Source of the DNA: Capnocytophaga canis
GTDB taxonomy: Bacteria > Bacteroidota > Bacteroidia > Flavobacteriales > Flavobacteriaceae
NCBI RefSeq assembly: GCF_000827555.1
Contig: NZ_CDOI01000154.1
Span: forward strand, 1 to 64,000
Reading direction: 5' to 3'
Length of the DNA: 64,000 bases
Each line of letters begins with the position of its first letter. Within the stretch, counting starts at the first letter, position 1. Positions 27,121-35,547 of this stretch are shown here, piece by piece. The notes below the pieces were generated by a model that saw only the letters and a list, made by a program, of their open reading frames with translations, had not been told where the DNA came from and searched no databases. A program made the position numbers and the translations under genes.

Positions 27121-27167
27121 ATAAAAAAACAGTCCCAAAAAAATTAGTAAAAACTCTTGGGACTGTT
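27121..27167 (-). terminator. Intrinsic terminator after rhaD
   Basis: AACAGTCCCAA (27128-27138) pairs with TTGGGACTGTT (27157-27167). On the minus strand the stem is followed by seven T, so it ends the rhaD transcript. Confidence 0.8.
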
Positions 27168-27182
27168 AATTCCCTTGAAAAA

Positions 27183-27995
27183 TTACTTTTTACCTAAAAA
27201 AAGGCGTTCCAATTCATCCAACTGCTGGTCGTTCATTCCTTGTGGTTCAAAACCTGCAGCCCACGCCATCAACAGCATTTTAGCTCCTTTATTTGCAACA
27301 TCCAAGTAGTCAAAGGCTCGTACCACATCTTCACCAGTAGCTAACACACCGTGTTTTTCCCAGAGAATAACATCATGGGTTTTAAGTCCTTCGATAGTAA
27401 TATCGGCTAAACTCTCTGTACCAGAAAGTGCATACGGACAGCAATGTACTCCATTTGGAACGAACACCCTAATTTCAGGGCATAATTTCCACAATGAATG
27501 ATTTAACTTGGCTTCATTGTAAAACAAGTCATGGTGGCTCAGTACAATAAGTTCGATAGCATGGGTATGTAACACTGTTTTATGTGTAGGTTTGTACTTT
27601 TGATTGAAACAGTGAATTTTAACATGTGAAATCAGTTCACTCGTAGGTGCAAAAGCTTCACCCTTTCCTCCCCAAATTATTGCATACGAATCAGCAGTTT
27701 CGTTAATATGCAAAATACAAGCCGTTTTGTTAATATCGTGGATTAATGATCGTAAATAACGCCCTGTTCCCGTCACAAAAATGACTTTTCCCGCCGATTC
27801 TTTGGGAAGTTGCACACATGGCACATACTTTTTCGGCGTGGAATTAATCAACTCTTTGGTGAAGTGATCTGTCAAATCTATCGAAATGTTTCCTGCATTG
27901 CGCTCTGCCCACTCACGTTGCCATAGATAACTCGCTACTTCGCTTACTTTTTTAATTTCTTTTCTAACTGACTTTGGTAACTCCTTAGTTTTCAT
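27183..27995 (-). CDS. rhaD: Rhamnulose-1-phosphate aldolase
   Basis: A 270-residue class II aldolase. The N-terminal SYLWQREWAERNAGNISIDL and the metal-binding HTHAIELIVLSHHD, together with CCPYALSGTESLADI and WEKHGVLATGEDVVRAFDY, match RhaD rather than fuculose aldolase. It splits L-rhamnulose-1-phosphate to dihydroxyacetone phosphate and lactaldehyde. No rhaA, rhaB or transporter gene lies next to it; instead it is flanked by two truncated gene remnants, so it may be the survivor of a larger rhamnose locus. Confidence 0.9.
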   Translation of the reverse strand: MKTKELPKSVRKEIKKVSEVASYLWQREWAERNAGNISIDLTDHFTKELINSTPKKYVPCVQLPKESAGKVIFVTGTGRYLRSLIHDINKTACILHINETADSYAIIWGGKGEAFAPTSELISHVKIHCFNQKYKPTHKTVLHTHAIELIVLSHHDLFYNEAKLNHSLWKLCPEIRVFVPNGVHCCPYALSGTESLADITIEGLKTHDVILWEKHGVLATGEDVVRAFDYLDVANKGAKMLLMAWAAGFEPQGMNDQQLDELERLFLGKK

Positions 27996-28120
27996 TTATT
28001 TTATGTGTTTTTTTTAAAATTATTATACGTAAGTTCAACTCTACAAAGTTACAAAATATCTTTTGAATTAAAAATGATCAAGATCATAATTTTAAGCGTT
28101 GATATTTTAGAGTAAGAAGC

Positions 28121-28132
28121 AGTGTTCACTAA
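28121..28132 (+). repeat. 12-bp direct repeat, left copy
   Basis: AGTGTTCACTAA occurs here and again at 28694-28705, the two copies bracketing the di-haem oxidoreductase remnant. Exact 12-bp direct repeats around a gene fragment may be scars of recombination or insertion; no transposase gene is seen. Confidence 0.45.
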
Positions 28133-28243
28133 TTTGTAATATCTCAACCGTTTCACGAATTAAGAGGAAACCATAAAATCATCGCTCTAAGACATTCTTT
28201 TTTACGTTTAATTTCTAACTATATACATGATAAAAGGTTAGTT

Positions 28244-28579
28244 ATGTGGTTACAAGGGAGCAGCCCTATCAAAGCATTAGCAAACCAAACATTTTATCCA
28301 TATACAGATATGCTTTTGCACGATATGGGCGAAGATTTGGCAGATGGTCGTCCAGACTTTTTAGCCGATGGCAATGAATGGAAGACACGCCCGCTTTGGG
28401 GTATTGGATTACAATTTTTAGTAAATGGGCATACCGAATTTCTTCACGATGGACGTGCTAAAAACGTAACCGAAGCCATTTTATGGCACGGAGGAGAAGC
28501 TAAAGATACCAAAGAAAAATTCAAACAACTCTCAAAAAAAGACCGAGAAGATTTATTGGAGTTTATAAATTCAATATAA
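28244..28579 (+). pseudogene. Di-haem oxidoreductase (DUF1111) remnant, 5'-truncated
   Basis: The 111 residues match the C-terminal end of DUF1111 di-haem peroxidase-like proteins: YPYTDMLLHDMGEDLADGRPDF, WKTRPLWGIGL, FLHDGRAKNVTEAILWHGGEA. Full-length members are about 400-500 residues with CxxCH haem sites, none of which are present here. The homologous part begins around residue 8. It is almost certainly a non-functional fragment. Homology ends abruptly near 28240, with unrelated AT-rich sequence before it. Confidence 0.75.
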
Positions 28580-28693
28580 AAACTGTTTAAAGACACTTCC
28601 TACTTTATTCTCAAATACAGTATTACCTGTTAAGTTGTGTTTACTGTTTTTGGGAATGTTTATTATAAATTTTTCTCTATATATTCCTTAAAT

Positions 28694-28705
28694 AGTGTTC
28701 ACTAA
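28694..28705 (+). repeat. 12-bp direct repeat, right copy
   Basis: Second copy of AGTGTTCACTAA, 573 bases after the first at 28121. See the left copy. Confidence 0.45.
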
Positions 28706-28736
28706 CTGATTTTTCGAGATGAGTATGAAATCACAA

Positions 28737-28775
28737 ACAAGTGCAGAGTATTAAAACACTGCACTTGTTATTTTT
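28737..28775 (+). terminator. Intrinsic terminator
   Basis: ACAAGTGCAG (28737-28746) pairs with CTGCACTTGT (28759-28768), followed by TATTTTTTG. It is oriented to end plus-strand transcription coming from the DUF1111 remnant. Confidence 0.75.
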
Positions 28776-29141
28776 TGTCTGAAGCTGATTGAGACCTTTG
28801 TAAGAACCATTTTCTGGGCCAATTTAATCAAAATTATTTCTGTTTTTTTTGCTTTTTCAATTTTGAGGTTTTGTTCTAAATAGAATAAAGTTTTTTAAGA
28901 TATATTTTGTGTGTAAAAAAGTCTTTTCGAGAGCATCTTTGTATGTACTAAAAAGACAAGAGCAGTAATAGGTAGGGTTGAGAATCGCGTTTCAGAACAA
29001 AATACAGAATAATTAATAATCAATCATTTATTATCTTTATTTCTTATTTTTTATCTTGTAAAGGGAGCTCATTTAGGTAATTTGTCCCCAATACTTAGTA
29101 TTCCTTTTTGAATGAGTTGTAATTGTTCCTTCTGAACCAGT

Positions 29142-29627
29142 TTAATTGAATTGCACATAATCAAATGTTTTTATATTTTGTAAATTATATTTTGTTGTTT
29201 GATTTTTTAAATAAGTCAAGAAAGCATCTGTTCTTGATGTTTTAACATTACTTTTTTGAGTAAAACTAAGGTAGTTTAGAACAGATTTTCTTAATTCTTT
29301 TTGAATACTCTCTTTTTCATAATTCTTTTCATAAAGATGTAAAAGAAAATATATAGCCTTTTGCAGTATCTCTTCGGCTCTGCTCAAGTCCTTAACTTCT
29401 TGATAACAATTTGCCAAATTGTAACACGAAATAGTATACACTTGTACGAAAGGCACTTTCATACGAATACAGTCTTGCAAATTATTGCTGAGTACTTCGG
29501 CTCTGTACAAGGCATTGAGATAGCTATCCAAAGCCAGTTCGTACTTTTCTTGATTGAAAAAATTATTAGCCTCTTCGGTTAGTAACTTCCAATAATTTTC
29601 TATGTGATTTATACAAATATCGCTCAT
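29142..29627 (-). CDS. TPR-like helical protein coupled to superoxide dismutase
   Basis: A 161-residue alpha-helical protein. Segments FFNQEKYELALDSYLNALYRAEVL and YNLANCYQEVKDLSRAEEILQKAIYFL look like tetratricopeptide repeats. It starts one base after the sodB stop, so the two are cotranscribed and probably translationally coupled. Small TPR-like proteins next to sod genes exist in other bacteria, but the function is unknown; a chaperone or assembly role would be speculation. Confidence 0.7.
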   Translation of the reverse strand: MSDICINHIENYWKLLTEEANNFFNQEKYELALDSYLNALYRAEVLSNNLQDCIRMKVPFVQVYTISCYNLANCYQEVKDLSRAEEILQKAIYFLLHLYEKNYEKESIQKELRKSVLNYLSFTQKSNVKTSRTDAFLTYLKNQTTKYNLQNIKTFDYVQFN

Positions 29628-29628
29628 A

Positions 29629-30225
29629 TTATTTCAGATTTTGGTTAGCAAAATTCCAGTTCACTAATTCCCAGAAACCTTCCACGAATTTAGGTCTTGC
29701 ATTTCGGTAATCAATATAGTAAGCGTGTTCCCATACATCAATGGTGAGAATAGGCGTTTTGTTTTCCGTAAGCGGAGTATAGGCATCTTTCATTGGCAGA
29801 ATTTCTAGTTTTCCTTCTTGATTTTGAGCCAGCCAAGCCCAACCTGCACCGAATAATTTTACAGCAATGGTAGAGAATTGCTCTTTAAAATTTTCAAAAC
29901 TTCCGAAATCGCGGTGGATGAGTTCGGCTATTTTTCCCGTAGGATTTTTTCCGCCATCGGGCGACAGGCAATTCCAAAAAAAGGAGTGATTCCAATGTTG
30001 AGCTGCATTGTTAAAGATGGCTACATTGTTTTCGGCGTGGCTTTTTCGGATGATGTCCACGATGTCTTTTTCCTCCCATTCGGTATCTTTTACCAATCCT
30101 GCAAGGTTGTTTACATAGGCAGCGTGATGCTTCCCGTAGTGATAGTCAAAAGTTTCTTCGGTAATAATCGGGTTTAGAGCGTTTTTATCATACGGAAGCT
30201 CTGGAAGTGTGTGATTAATTTTCAT
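29629..30225 (-). CDS. sodB: Superoxide dismutase [Fe]
   Basis: A 198-residue Fe/Mn-type superoxide dismutase. Metal ligands are His29 (YHYGKHH), His80 (QHWNHSFFW), Asp163 and His167 (DVWEHAYY). The sequences AAQHWNHSFFWNCLSP and GAGWAWL favour the iron-using form, though cambialistic enzymes exist in this phylum. It removes superoxide in the cytoplasm. A perfect palindrome overlapping its promoter suggests control by a metal-dependent repressor. Confidence 0.94.
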   Translation of the reverse strand: MKINHTLPELPYDKNALNPIITEETFDYHYGKHHAAYVNNLAGLVKDTEWEEKDIVDIIRKSHAENNVAIFNNAAQHWNHSFFWNCLSPDGGKNPTGKIAELIHRDFGSFENFKEQFSTIAVKLFGAGWAWLAQNQEGKLEILPMKDAYTPLTENKTPILTIDVWEHAYYIDYRNARPKFVEGFWELVNWNFANQNLK

Positions 30226-30697
30226 TTTACTTACAATTAAATTAGTTAGTTTATTGGTTTTTAGTTTTTTAATATTATCAGTCTCTTATTTTGTTTAGAT
30301 TAGCAAAAATAATAATTTAGACTTGTCTAAAAAATAAAAATAGTAATTTTTTTATTTATTTTCATAATATAGTTTTTAATAAATTGTAAACCAAATATAT
30401 AGAATAATTTTTAGTGAATAAAACAGCTTTACTTATTAATTTGTATTAAGTTTTTTTGTTTTATTTTTAATGGCATTTCCATGCATTCGTTATTTTCTAA
30501 ATCACATTCTCAATATTCCTTTTATGTTACAGCATACCCTTCATATGTTCAAAAAATATTCCTTTGAAAAACAAATATTTACTACGGAAATAACTACTTT
30601 GTGGAAAAAAAACAGAGCAATTAATCGTTTTTTTTAAGAAAAAATTAGTACTTTTACCGAAACTAATTGTTCATAAACAATATTATGTATAGTACTT
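30226..30697. other. Divergent intergenic region between sodB and nhaA
   Basis: About 470 AT-rich bases. The sodB end holds the promoter/operator described at 30304-30334. Toward nhaA there is only a weak TACTTTTA box about 50 bases before its ATG. No gene seen. Confidence 0.5.
30304..30334 (-). promoter_or_regulatory. sodB promoter with TTTAGAC-TT-GTCTAAA operator
   Basis: On the minus strand TATTTTTG (30304-30311) forms the -7 box. Directly upstream, 30316-30331 is a perfect 7-2-7 palindrome (TTTAGAC TT GTCTAAA on the plus strand) filling the space where the -33 to -7 spacer lies. The form resembles operators of DtxR/MntR/SirR metal-dependent repressors (for example TTTAGGC-type boxes), so metal control of sodB is likely but not proven. 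Confidence 0.6.
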
Positions 30698-32032
30698 ATG
30701 GAAAAATATCTATTTGACCGTTTAACCTCTCCGATTTATAAATTCACAAAACAGGCGAAATCGGGAGGTATTGTTTTGGGAATCAACGTAATTCTCGCTT
30801 TATTTTTAGCAAACTCTCCATGGTCTGATTCCTATTTTCATTTTTTTGAGCATCATTTCGGATTTGTTTTTGATGGTGAACCCTACTTAAATTTTACGGT
30901 TCATCATTGGATAAACGACGGATTGATGTCTTTGTTTTTCTTTGTTGTTGGTTTGGAACTGAAACGAGAAATTGTAGCAGGTGAGTTGTCAAATCCTCGT
31001 GAAGCGATGCTACCGATTGCCGCAGCTCTGGGAGGAATGATTGTACCCGCTATCATTTATTTAGCTTTAAATCCTTCAGGAGAAGCCCATAGTGGATGGG
31101 GAATCCCGATGGCAACGGATATAGCTTTCTCATTAGCAGTACTTTATCTTTTGGGAGATAAAATTCCATTATCATTGAAGGTGTTTTTGACAGCCTTGGC
31201 TATAGTTGATGATTTGGGAGCCGTATTGGTAATTGCATTTTTCTATACATCTGAAATATCATTCGCTAACTTAGGTTTAGGTTTTGCATTGTTATTCTTA
31301 CTTTATTTAGGAAAACGCATAGGCATACGTCATGTGTTGTTCTACGCTTTGATCGGAATTGTCGTTTGGATTGCTTTCTTGCTTTCAGGTGTACACGCTA
31401 CCATATCGGCTGTTTTAGTTGCTTTTATGATTCCGACCGATGTTCAGATGAAGGAAAGCGAATTTGTTCATAACATTCAAAGTTATTTAAAAAGATTCAA
31501 GCGTTTAGACCCTAATAACACGCGTCCAACATTGACAGAAAAGCAACTACATCTTTTAGAAAAAGTGAGTATTGACACCCGCAGATCAATACCTCCACTA
31601 CAACGACTTGAACACGCTATGCACCCATTCGTAACCTTTGTCGTGATTCCGATTTTCGCTTTGGCAAATGCAGGAGTTTCTTTGGATATTGAGTTAAGCA
31701 CACTTTTTGAAACTAATGTGGCTCTTGGTGTTGCTTTGGGCTTATTTTTCGGAAAAGTGATTGGTGTTGTAAGTTTTACCTTATTGATGGTAAAATTAGG
31801 GCTGGGAACTTTCCCTCGAGGAATGAATTTACGTAATTTGTTTGGTTTGGGACTTTTAGCTGCTATTGGGTTTACTATGTCGTTATTTGTTACCACTTTG
31901 GCATTTAAGAATCCTATGCTCATTGATCAAGCTAAAATCGGAATTTTTGCAGCATCACTGTTTGGTGGTATATGTGGATACTTAGTGTTAAATAAGAAAG
32001 AAAAAGATAAGATAGAAGTTGAAGAAGTGTAG
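30698..32032 (+). CDS. nhaA: Na+/H+ antiporter NhaA
   Basis: A 444-residue, roughly 12-helix antiporter. The ion-binding aspartate pair appears in ALAIVDDLGAVLVIAFFYTSEI, and GIPMATDIAFSLAVLYLLG holds the conserved TDIAF sequence of the discontinuous helix. A hydrophilic stretch near residues 260-300 (SYLKRFKRLDPNNTRP) is the long loop between halves. NhaA exports sodium in exchange for protons and supports pH homeostasis. A terminator follows at 32064-32107. Confidence 0.95.
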   Translation: MEKYLFDRLTSPIYKFTKQAKSGGIVLGINVILALFLANSPWSDSYFHFFEHHFGFVFDGEPYLNFTVHHWINDGLMSLFFFVVGLELKREIVAGELSNPREAMLPIAAALGGMIVPAIIYLALNPSGEAHSGWGIPMATDIAFSLAVLYLLGDKIPLSLKVFLTALAIVDDLGAVLVIAFFYTSEISFANLGLGFALLFLLYLGKRIGIRHVLFYALIGIVVWIAFLLSGVHATISAVLVAFMIPTDVQMKESEFVHNIQSYLKRFKRLDPNNTRPTLTEKQLHLLEKVSIDTRRSIPPLQRLEHAMHPFVTFVVIPIFALANAGVSLDIELSTLFETNVALGVALGLFFGKVIGVVSFTLLMVKLGLGTFPRGMNLRNLFGLGLLAAIGFTMSLFVTTLAFKNPMLIDQAKIGIFAASLFGGICGYLVLNKKEKDKIEVEEV

Positions 32033-32063
32033 AATAAGTCCATAATTTTTCGTTTTTATCATA

Positions 32064-32107
32064 AAGAAAAGGCCATCTTATAATTTAGATAGCCTTTCTT
32101 GTTTTTT
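32064..32107 (+). terminator. Intrinsic terminator after nhaA
   Basis: AAGAAAAGGCCATCT pairs with AGATAGCCTTTCTT with one bulge and one mismatch, and is followed by GTTTTTT. It ends the nhaA transcript. Confidence 0.7.
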
Positions 32108-32275
32108 ACTAATTTAAAAAGGATAAACTCTCGTCTACATCTATATAGACGACAAAAAAAGTCAAATGTTACAAAAAAAATGATTTTTTTTGAATATTTT
32201 TTTATATTCTCATTCATTAATAAGGAGAGTAAAGAATTACGGAGTTCAAATTATGTAAACTTTTTACCAAAAAGT

Positions 32276-33217
32276 TTAAAACTCCACAAATGGAAATCGT
32301 TTTTTCAGTAGAGTTATTTTTTTATGCAGTTGTTCTTGAAAAGAGATATAAGACTTACTGTTGGTGTTAAATGGACGGTGTTGTAATCCTTTTTGGATAA
32401 CGTCAACTTCTTTCAATATAGATAGACAATCTGGAGAGAAGTAGCTTTCAGTAAAACGTTTCCAAATGTAGTCAATAGCTACATCAGATGGGTGTAACAT
32501 ATCATCGGCATAAAAACGATAATCTCGAAGTTCATCCATCATAATTTCGTAGGCCGGGAAATAGGAAGTATGACTACTTTTTTTGATAACAGAATGTAGA
32601 GAGCTTATTAATAGAGATTTACTAATATTATTCTCAGTGAATCCGTCTTTTAAGTGTCGCACAGGCGAAATCGTACAGATACAATGGATTTTTGGATTTA
32701 TAATATTAACTAATTGAAATATACATTGTAAGCTATTCTCTATTTCTAATAAAGAAAGCAGTCGTTTTGAAAAATGTTGTTGTGGAACCTTGTGGCAATT
32801 AGCAACTACTTTTCCCGTTTCATGCGTGTAAACCCAAGCAGTTCCGAGCGTAATAAAAATAAAATCAGATGATTGCAAAGCCTTTTGTGAGATTATTAAT
32901 TGCTGGTTGGCTCGTTCCACAGCAAAATCTAATGTTGGTTGGCTCAATTCGGAATGTAGGTCAAAGCAGAGCCATTTATCATCATGAAAAAAGAAATCTT
33001 TTTCTGTAAATAATTCATTTTTAACAGATTTACGAATAACCTTTTCAATGGCCAACGGATGAAATAAAATCCCAAACGGATTAGAAACTGTTCGCATTTT
33101 GTGATAGCCCAATTTCTTAGCCATATTTAATGAAAAGCAAGAACCAAAACTGACAATTTTAGATTCAAATTGGATTTGAGCTTTATTAGGGTGGATGGGA
33201 ACGATGGTTCTGAACAT
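32276..33217 (-). CDS. GSCFA family protein
   Basis: A protein of about 313 residues starting MFRTIVPIHPNKAQIQFESK. The family motif GSCFS follows at residues 25-29, and LHPSDVAIDYIW near the C-terminus supplies an SGNH-like Asp/His-containing segment; FITLGTAWVY is also typical. A longer frame reaches 33301, but a TATCTTTG promoter box at 33230-33237 lies in that extension, so I use the ATG at 33217. GSCFA proteins are predicted hydrolases or esterases of unknown substrate in Bacteroidota. Confidence 0.85.
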   Translation of the reverse strand: MFRTIVPIHPNKAQIQFESKIVSFGSCFSLNMAKKLGYHKMRTVSNPFGILFHPLAIEKVIRKSVKNELFTEKDFFFHDDKWLCFDLHSELSQPTLDFAVERANQQLIISQKALQSSDFIFITLGTAWVYTHETGKVVANCHKVPQQHFSKRLLSLLEIENSLQCIFQLVNIINPKIHCICTISPVRHLKDGFTENNISKSLLISSLHSVIKKSSHTSYFPAYEIMMDELRDYRFYADDMLHPSDVAIDYIWKRFTESYFSPDCLSILKEVDVIQKGLQHRPFNTNSKSYISFQEQLHKKITLLKKRFPFVEF

Positions 33218-33229
33218 TCTTTTTTTGGG

Positions 33230-33237
33230 CAAAGATA
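33230..33237 (-). promoter_or_regulatory. -7 promoter box of the GSCFA gene
   Basis: TATCTTTG on the minus strand, 12 bases before the chosen ATG. No clear TTTG is found at the -33 position. Its location argues against the longer reading frame start. Confidence 0.45.
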
Positions 33238-33289
33238 CGTTTTTTTCAAAAATAGATGATAACGAGATAAATAAACAAAAAAAAGTACG

Positions 33290-33297
33290 TACTTTTG
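33290..33297 (+). promoter_or_regulatory. -7 promoter box of the BASS transporter gene
   Basis: TACTTTTG on the plus strand, 35 bases before the ATG of the transporter. The -33 box is not clear. Confidence 0.45.
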
Positions 33298-33332
33298 CCA
33301 ACCGTTTTCAGAAAAAAATAAATATATAAGAG

Positions 33333-34205
33333 ATGGATTTAATAGATCAATTGATGTCAGCCGTATTGATGCTGGTAACCTTTGCGATTGGTAGTTCCTT
33401 AAAATTCAAGGATTTTGAAAACATATTTACTCATGCAAAGGCTTTTACAGTAGGGTTGACTGCACAGATGGTTTTTCTACCTCTGTTAGCATTTGCAATA
33501 GCCTACTTTTCGGATTTACCTCCAGCACTAAAAGTAGGATTAATCATTGTAGCCATATGCCCTGGAGGAACTACCTCTAATTTTGTTTCCTATTTAGTTA
33601 ATGCTGATACAGCTTTGGCGGTAGCTTTAACTTCAATCAACAGTTTGTTGATGTTTTTCACCATACCAACTCTTACCAACCTTGGTATTTCGATTTTTAT
33701 GCACAGTTCATCTGAGTTTTCTCTATCAATGACCGAAACCTTTTGGGAAGTAAGCAAAATCATCATCATACCCGCATTTTTAGGACTGTTGTTCAATCGC
33801 TATTATCCGAATTTAGCTCTAAAAATAAAAATCCCCTTAAAGATTATCAATACGATTTTGTTAGGATTGGTATTTATTATTAAATTTTTCGCTGATCAGG
33901 AATCAGGAGGAACAGGTATTGTGTTTGAGGAAATTTTAAGTATATTGCCCTATGCCTTAGCAATACATTTGCTTTCCATGGTGCTCAGCTACATCATATC
34001 AAAAAAGACTTTTGGTATATCGAACGTACAAGCAACTACCATAGGTATTGAGGTAGGATTACAAAACACTGTACTTGCCATATATATCGCTGGATTGGTA
34101 CAAAGTGTAGAAATGGCAAAACCAGCGTTAGTTTATGCCATGTTCTCGTTTTTCACAACATTAGCCTTCGCTTTCATAGTGATGGGACGAAGATATAATC
34201 AATGA
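33333..34205 (+). CDS. Bile acid:sodium symporter (BASS) family transporter
   Basis: A 290-residue, 9-10 helix membrane protein. SLKFKDFENIFTHAKAF, the GLIIVAICPGGTTSNFVSYLVNADTALAVALTS segment and GIEVGLQNTVLAIYIAGL are hallmarks of the BASS fold, the last two being the crossed, substrate-binding motifs. It probably imports an organic anion with sodium; bacterial members carry bile acids, pantoate or keto acids, so the name does not fix the substrate. It is transcribed divergently from the GSCFA gene. Confidence 0.85.
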   Translation: MDLIDQLMSAVLMLVTFAIGSSLKFKDFENIFTHAKAFTVGLTAQMVFLPLLAFAIAYFSDLPPALKVGLIIVAICPGGTTSNFVSYLVNADTALAVALTSINSLLMFFTIPTLTNLGISIFMHSSSEFSLSMTETFWEVSKIIIIPAFLGLLFNRYYPNLALKIKIPLKIINTILLGLVFIIKFFADQESGGTGIVFEEILSILPYALAIHLLSMVLSYIISKKTFGISNVQATTIGIEVGLQNTVLAIYIAGLVQSVEMAKPALVYAMFSFFTTLAFAFIVMGRRYNQ

Positions 34206-34623
34206 TAAGCAACCAGATGTGTAAGGTTGTATATTTTACGTTACTTTTTAAAGATTTATTTAACCACAGTCAATCAAAAGGAGAAAGAATAATCGTTTAA
34301 AGGTTATTTTCGTACCTCAAAGATTAACTGTAATAAACAAGAAGCAGAAAAACTGACTAAAAATTGAAAAAAGTTACAAAAACAACTTTTTTTATTTTTT
34401 TAACAAAACAACTTTTTTTAATATGCTGTTTATTAAGTTCTTATGCTTTTTTGTTTATAAACAAGTTCTGTTTTTTTATTACAGAAATAAGATGAAAGAG
34501 GGTAGGGGGTTAGATGTTGTACATAAATTAAAGTATTGATTTCTTGGTGTTTTAAAAATAAAACAATACTTTTGCACCCTCAATTAACGGGAGAATTAAT
34601 TAAATTATTTTATAAATTAAATT
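34206..34623 (+). other. Leader and promoter region of the ribosomal cluster
   Basis: About 420 non-coding bases. CTTG (34543-34546), 20 bases, TACTTTTG (34567-34574) forms the likely promoter for rpsL, leaving a leader of about 45 nt. Upstream is low-complexity sequence with a repeated ACAACTTTTTTTA stretch around 34380-34420. No gene seen. Confidence 0.6.
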
Positions 34624-35037
34624 ATGCCAACAATTTCACAGTTAGTACGAAAAGGAAGAACCAGAATTACCAAGAAGAGTAAATCGGTTGCTTTGGATTC
34701 GTGTCCTCAACGTAGAGGAGTGTGTACGCGTGTTTACACCACAACACCTAAAAAACCAAACTCAGCGATGCGTAAAGTTGCTCGTGTACGTTTGACAAAT
34801 GGTAATGAGGTGAACGCTTACATTCCAGGAGAAGGACATAACCTCCAAGAGCACTCGATAGTATTGGTACGAGGCGGAAGGGTTAAAGATTTGCCTGGTG
34901 TTCGATACCACATCGTTCGTGGTGCGTTAGACACAGCGGGAGTAGCAGGAAGAACGCAACGTCGTTCTAAATATGGGGCTAAACGTCCAAAACCAGGACA
35001 AGCAGCAGCAGCTCCAGCAAAAGGTAAGAAAAAGTAA
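34624..35037 (+). CDS. rpsL: 30S ribosomal protein S12
   Basis: 137 residues, first gene of the str part of the cluster. [18 protein letters not shown] is the decoding-site loop altered in streptomycin resistance, here with the normal lysines. [14 protein letters not shown] contains Asp89, the residue modified by RimO, whose gene is also in this window. The C-terminal tail is Ala/Lys-rich. 25 bases separate it from rpsG. Confidence 0.98.
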   Translation: MPTISQLVRKGRTRITKKSKSVALDSCPQRRGVCTRVYTTTPKKPNSAMRKVARVRLTNGNEVNAYIPGEGHNLQEHSIVLVRGGRVKDLPGVRYHIVRGALDTAGVAGRTQRRSKYGAKRPKPGQAAAAPAKGKKK

Positions 35038-35062
35038 TTAAAAATCTTTTAACTAAGAAAAA

Positions 35063-35539
35063 ATGAGAAAAAGACAGGCTAAGAAAAGACCTCTTTTACC
35101 AGATCCGAAATTTAATGACCAATTAGTTACGCGTTTTGTAAACAATCTAATGTGGGATGGTAAAAAGTCAGTGGCTTTTAAAGTGTTCTATGATGCTCTT
35201 GATATCGTAGATCAGAAGAAAAACAACGAAGAAAAAACAGCTTTGGAAGTGTGGAAAGACGCTCTAACGAACGTAATGCCTCACGTTGAGGTACGTTCTC
35301 GCCGTGTAGGAGGGGCAACATTCCAAATTCCTATGCAAATCAGACCTGATAGAAAAGTGTCAATGGCTATGAAATGGTTGATTGGTTATGCTCGTAAAAG
35401 AAATGAGAAATCAATGGCACAAAAATTAGCTGGAGAAATTTTGTCAGCAGCAAAAGAAGAAGGTGCGGCTGTTAAGAAAAGAATGGATACGCACAAAATG
35501 GCAGAAGCAAACAAAGCATTCTCACACTTTAGATTTTAG
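35063..35539 (+). CDS. rpsG: 30S ribosomal protein S7
   Basis: 158 residues: [44 protein letters not shown]7 nucleates the head of the small subunit by binding 16S rRNA and in other bacteria represses the str operon. It lies 8 bases before fusA. Confidence 0.98.
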   Translation: MRKRQAKKRPLLPDPKFNDQLVTRFVNNLMWDGKKSVAFKVFYDALDIVDQKKNNEEKTALEVWKDALTNVMPHVEVRSRRVGGATFQIPMQIRPDRKVSMAMKWLIGYARKRNEKSMAQKLAGEILSAAKEEGAAVKKRMDTHKMAEANKAFSHFRF

Positions 35540-35547
35540 TATATAAT

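Larger units (their letters stand above)
28580..29141. other. Intergenic region, no gene recognised
   Basis: About 560 bases with the right copy of a 12-bp direct repeat (28694-28705) and a plus-strand terminator (28737-28775). The remainder is AT-rich; I see no open frame worth calling, although deleted genes may once have stood here. Confidence 0.5.

Noticed and set aside
33218-33301. Earlier start for the GSCFA protein
   Set aside because: The extra 28 residues overlap a TATCTTTG promoter box and do not resemble the family.
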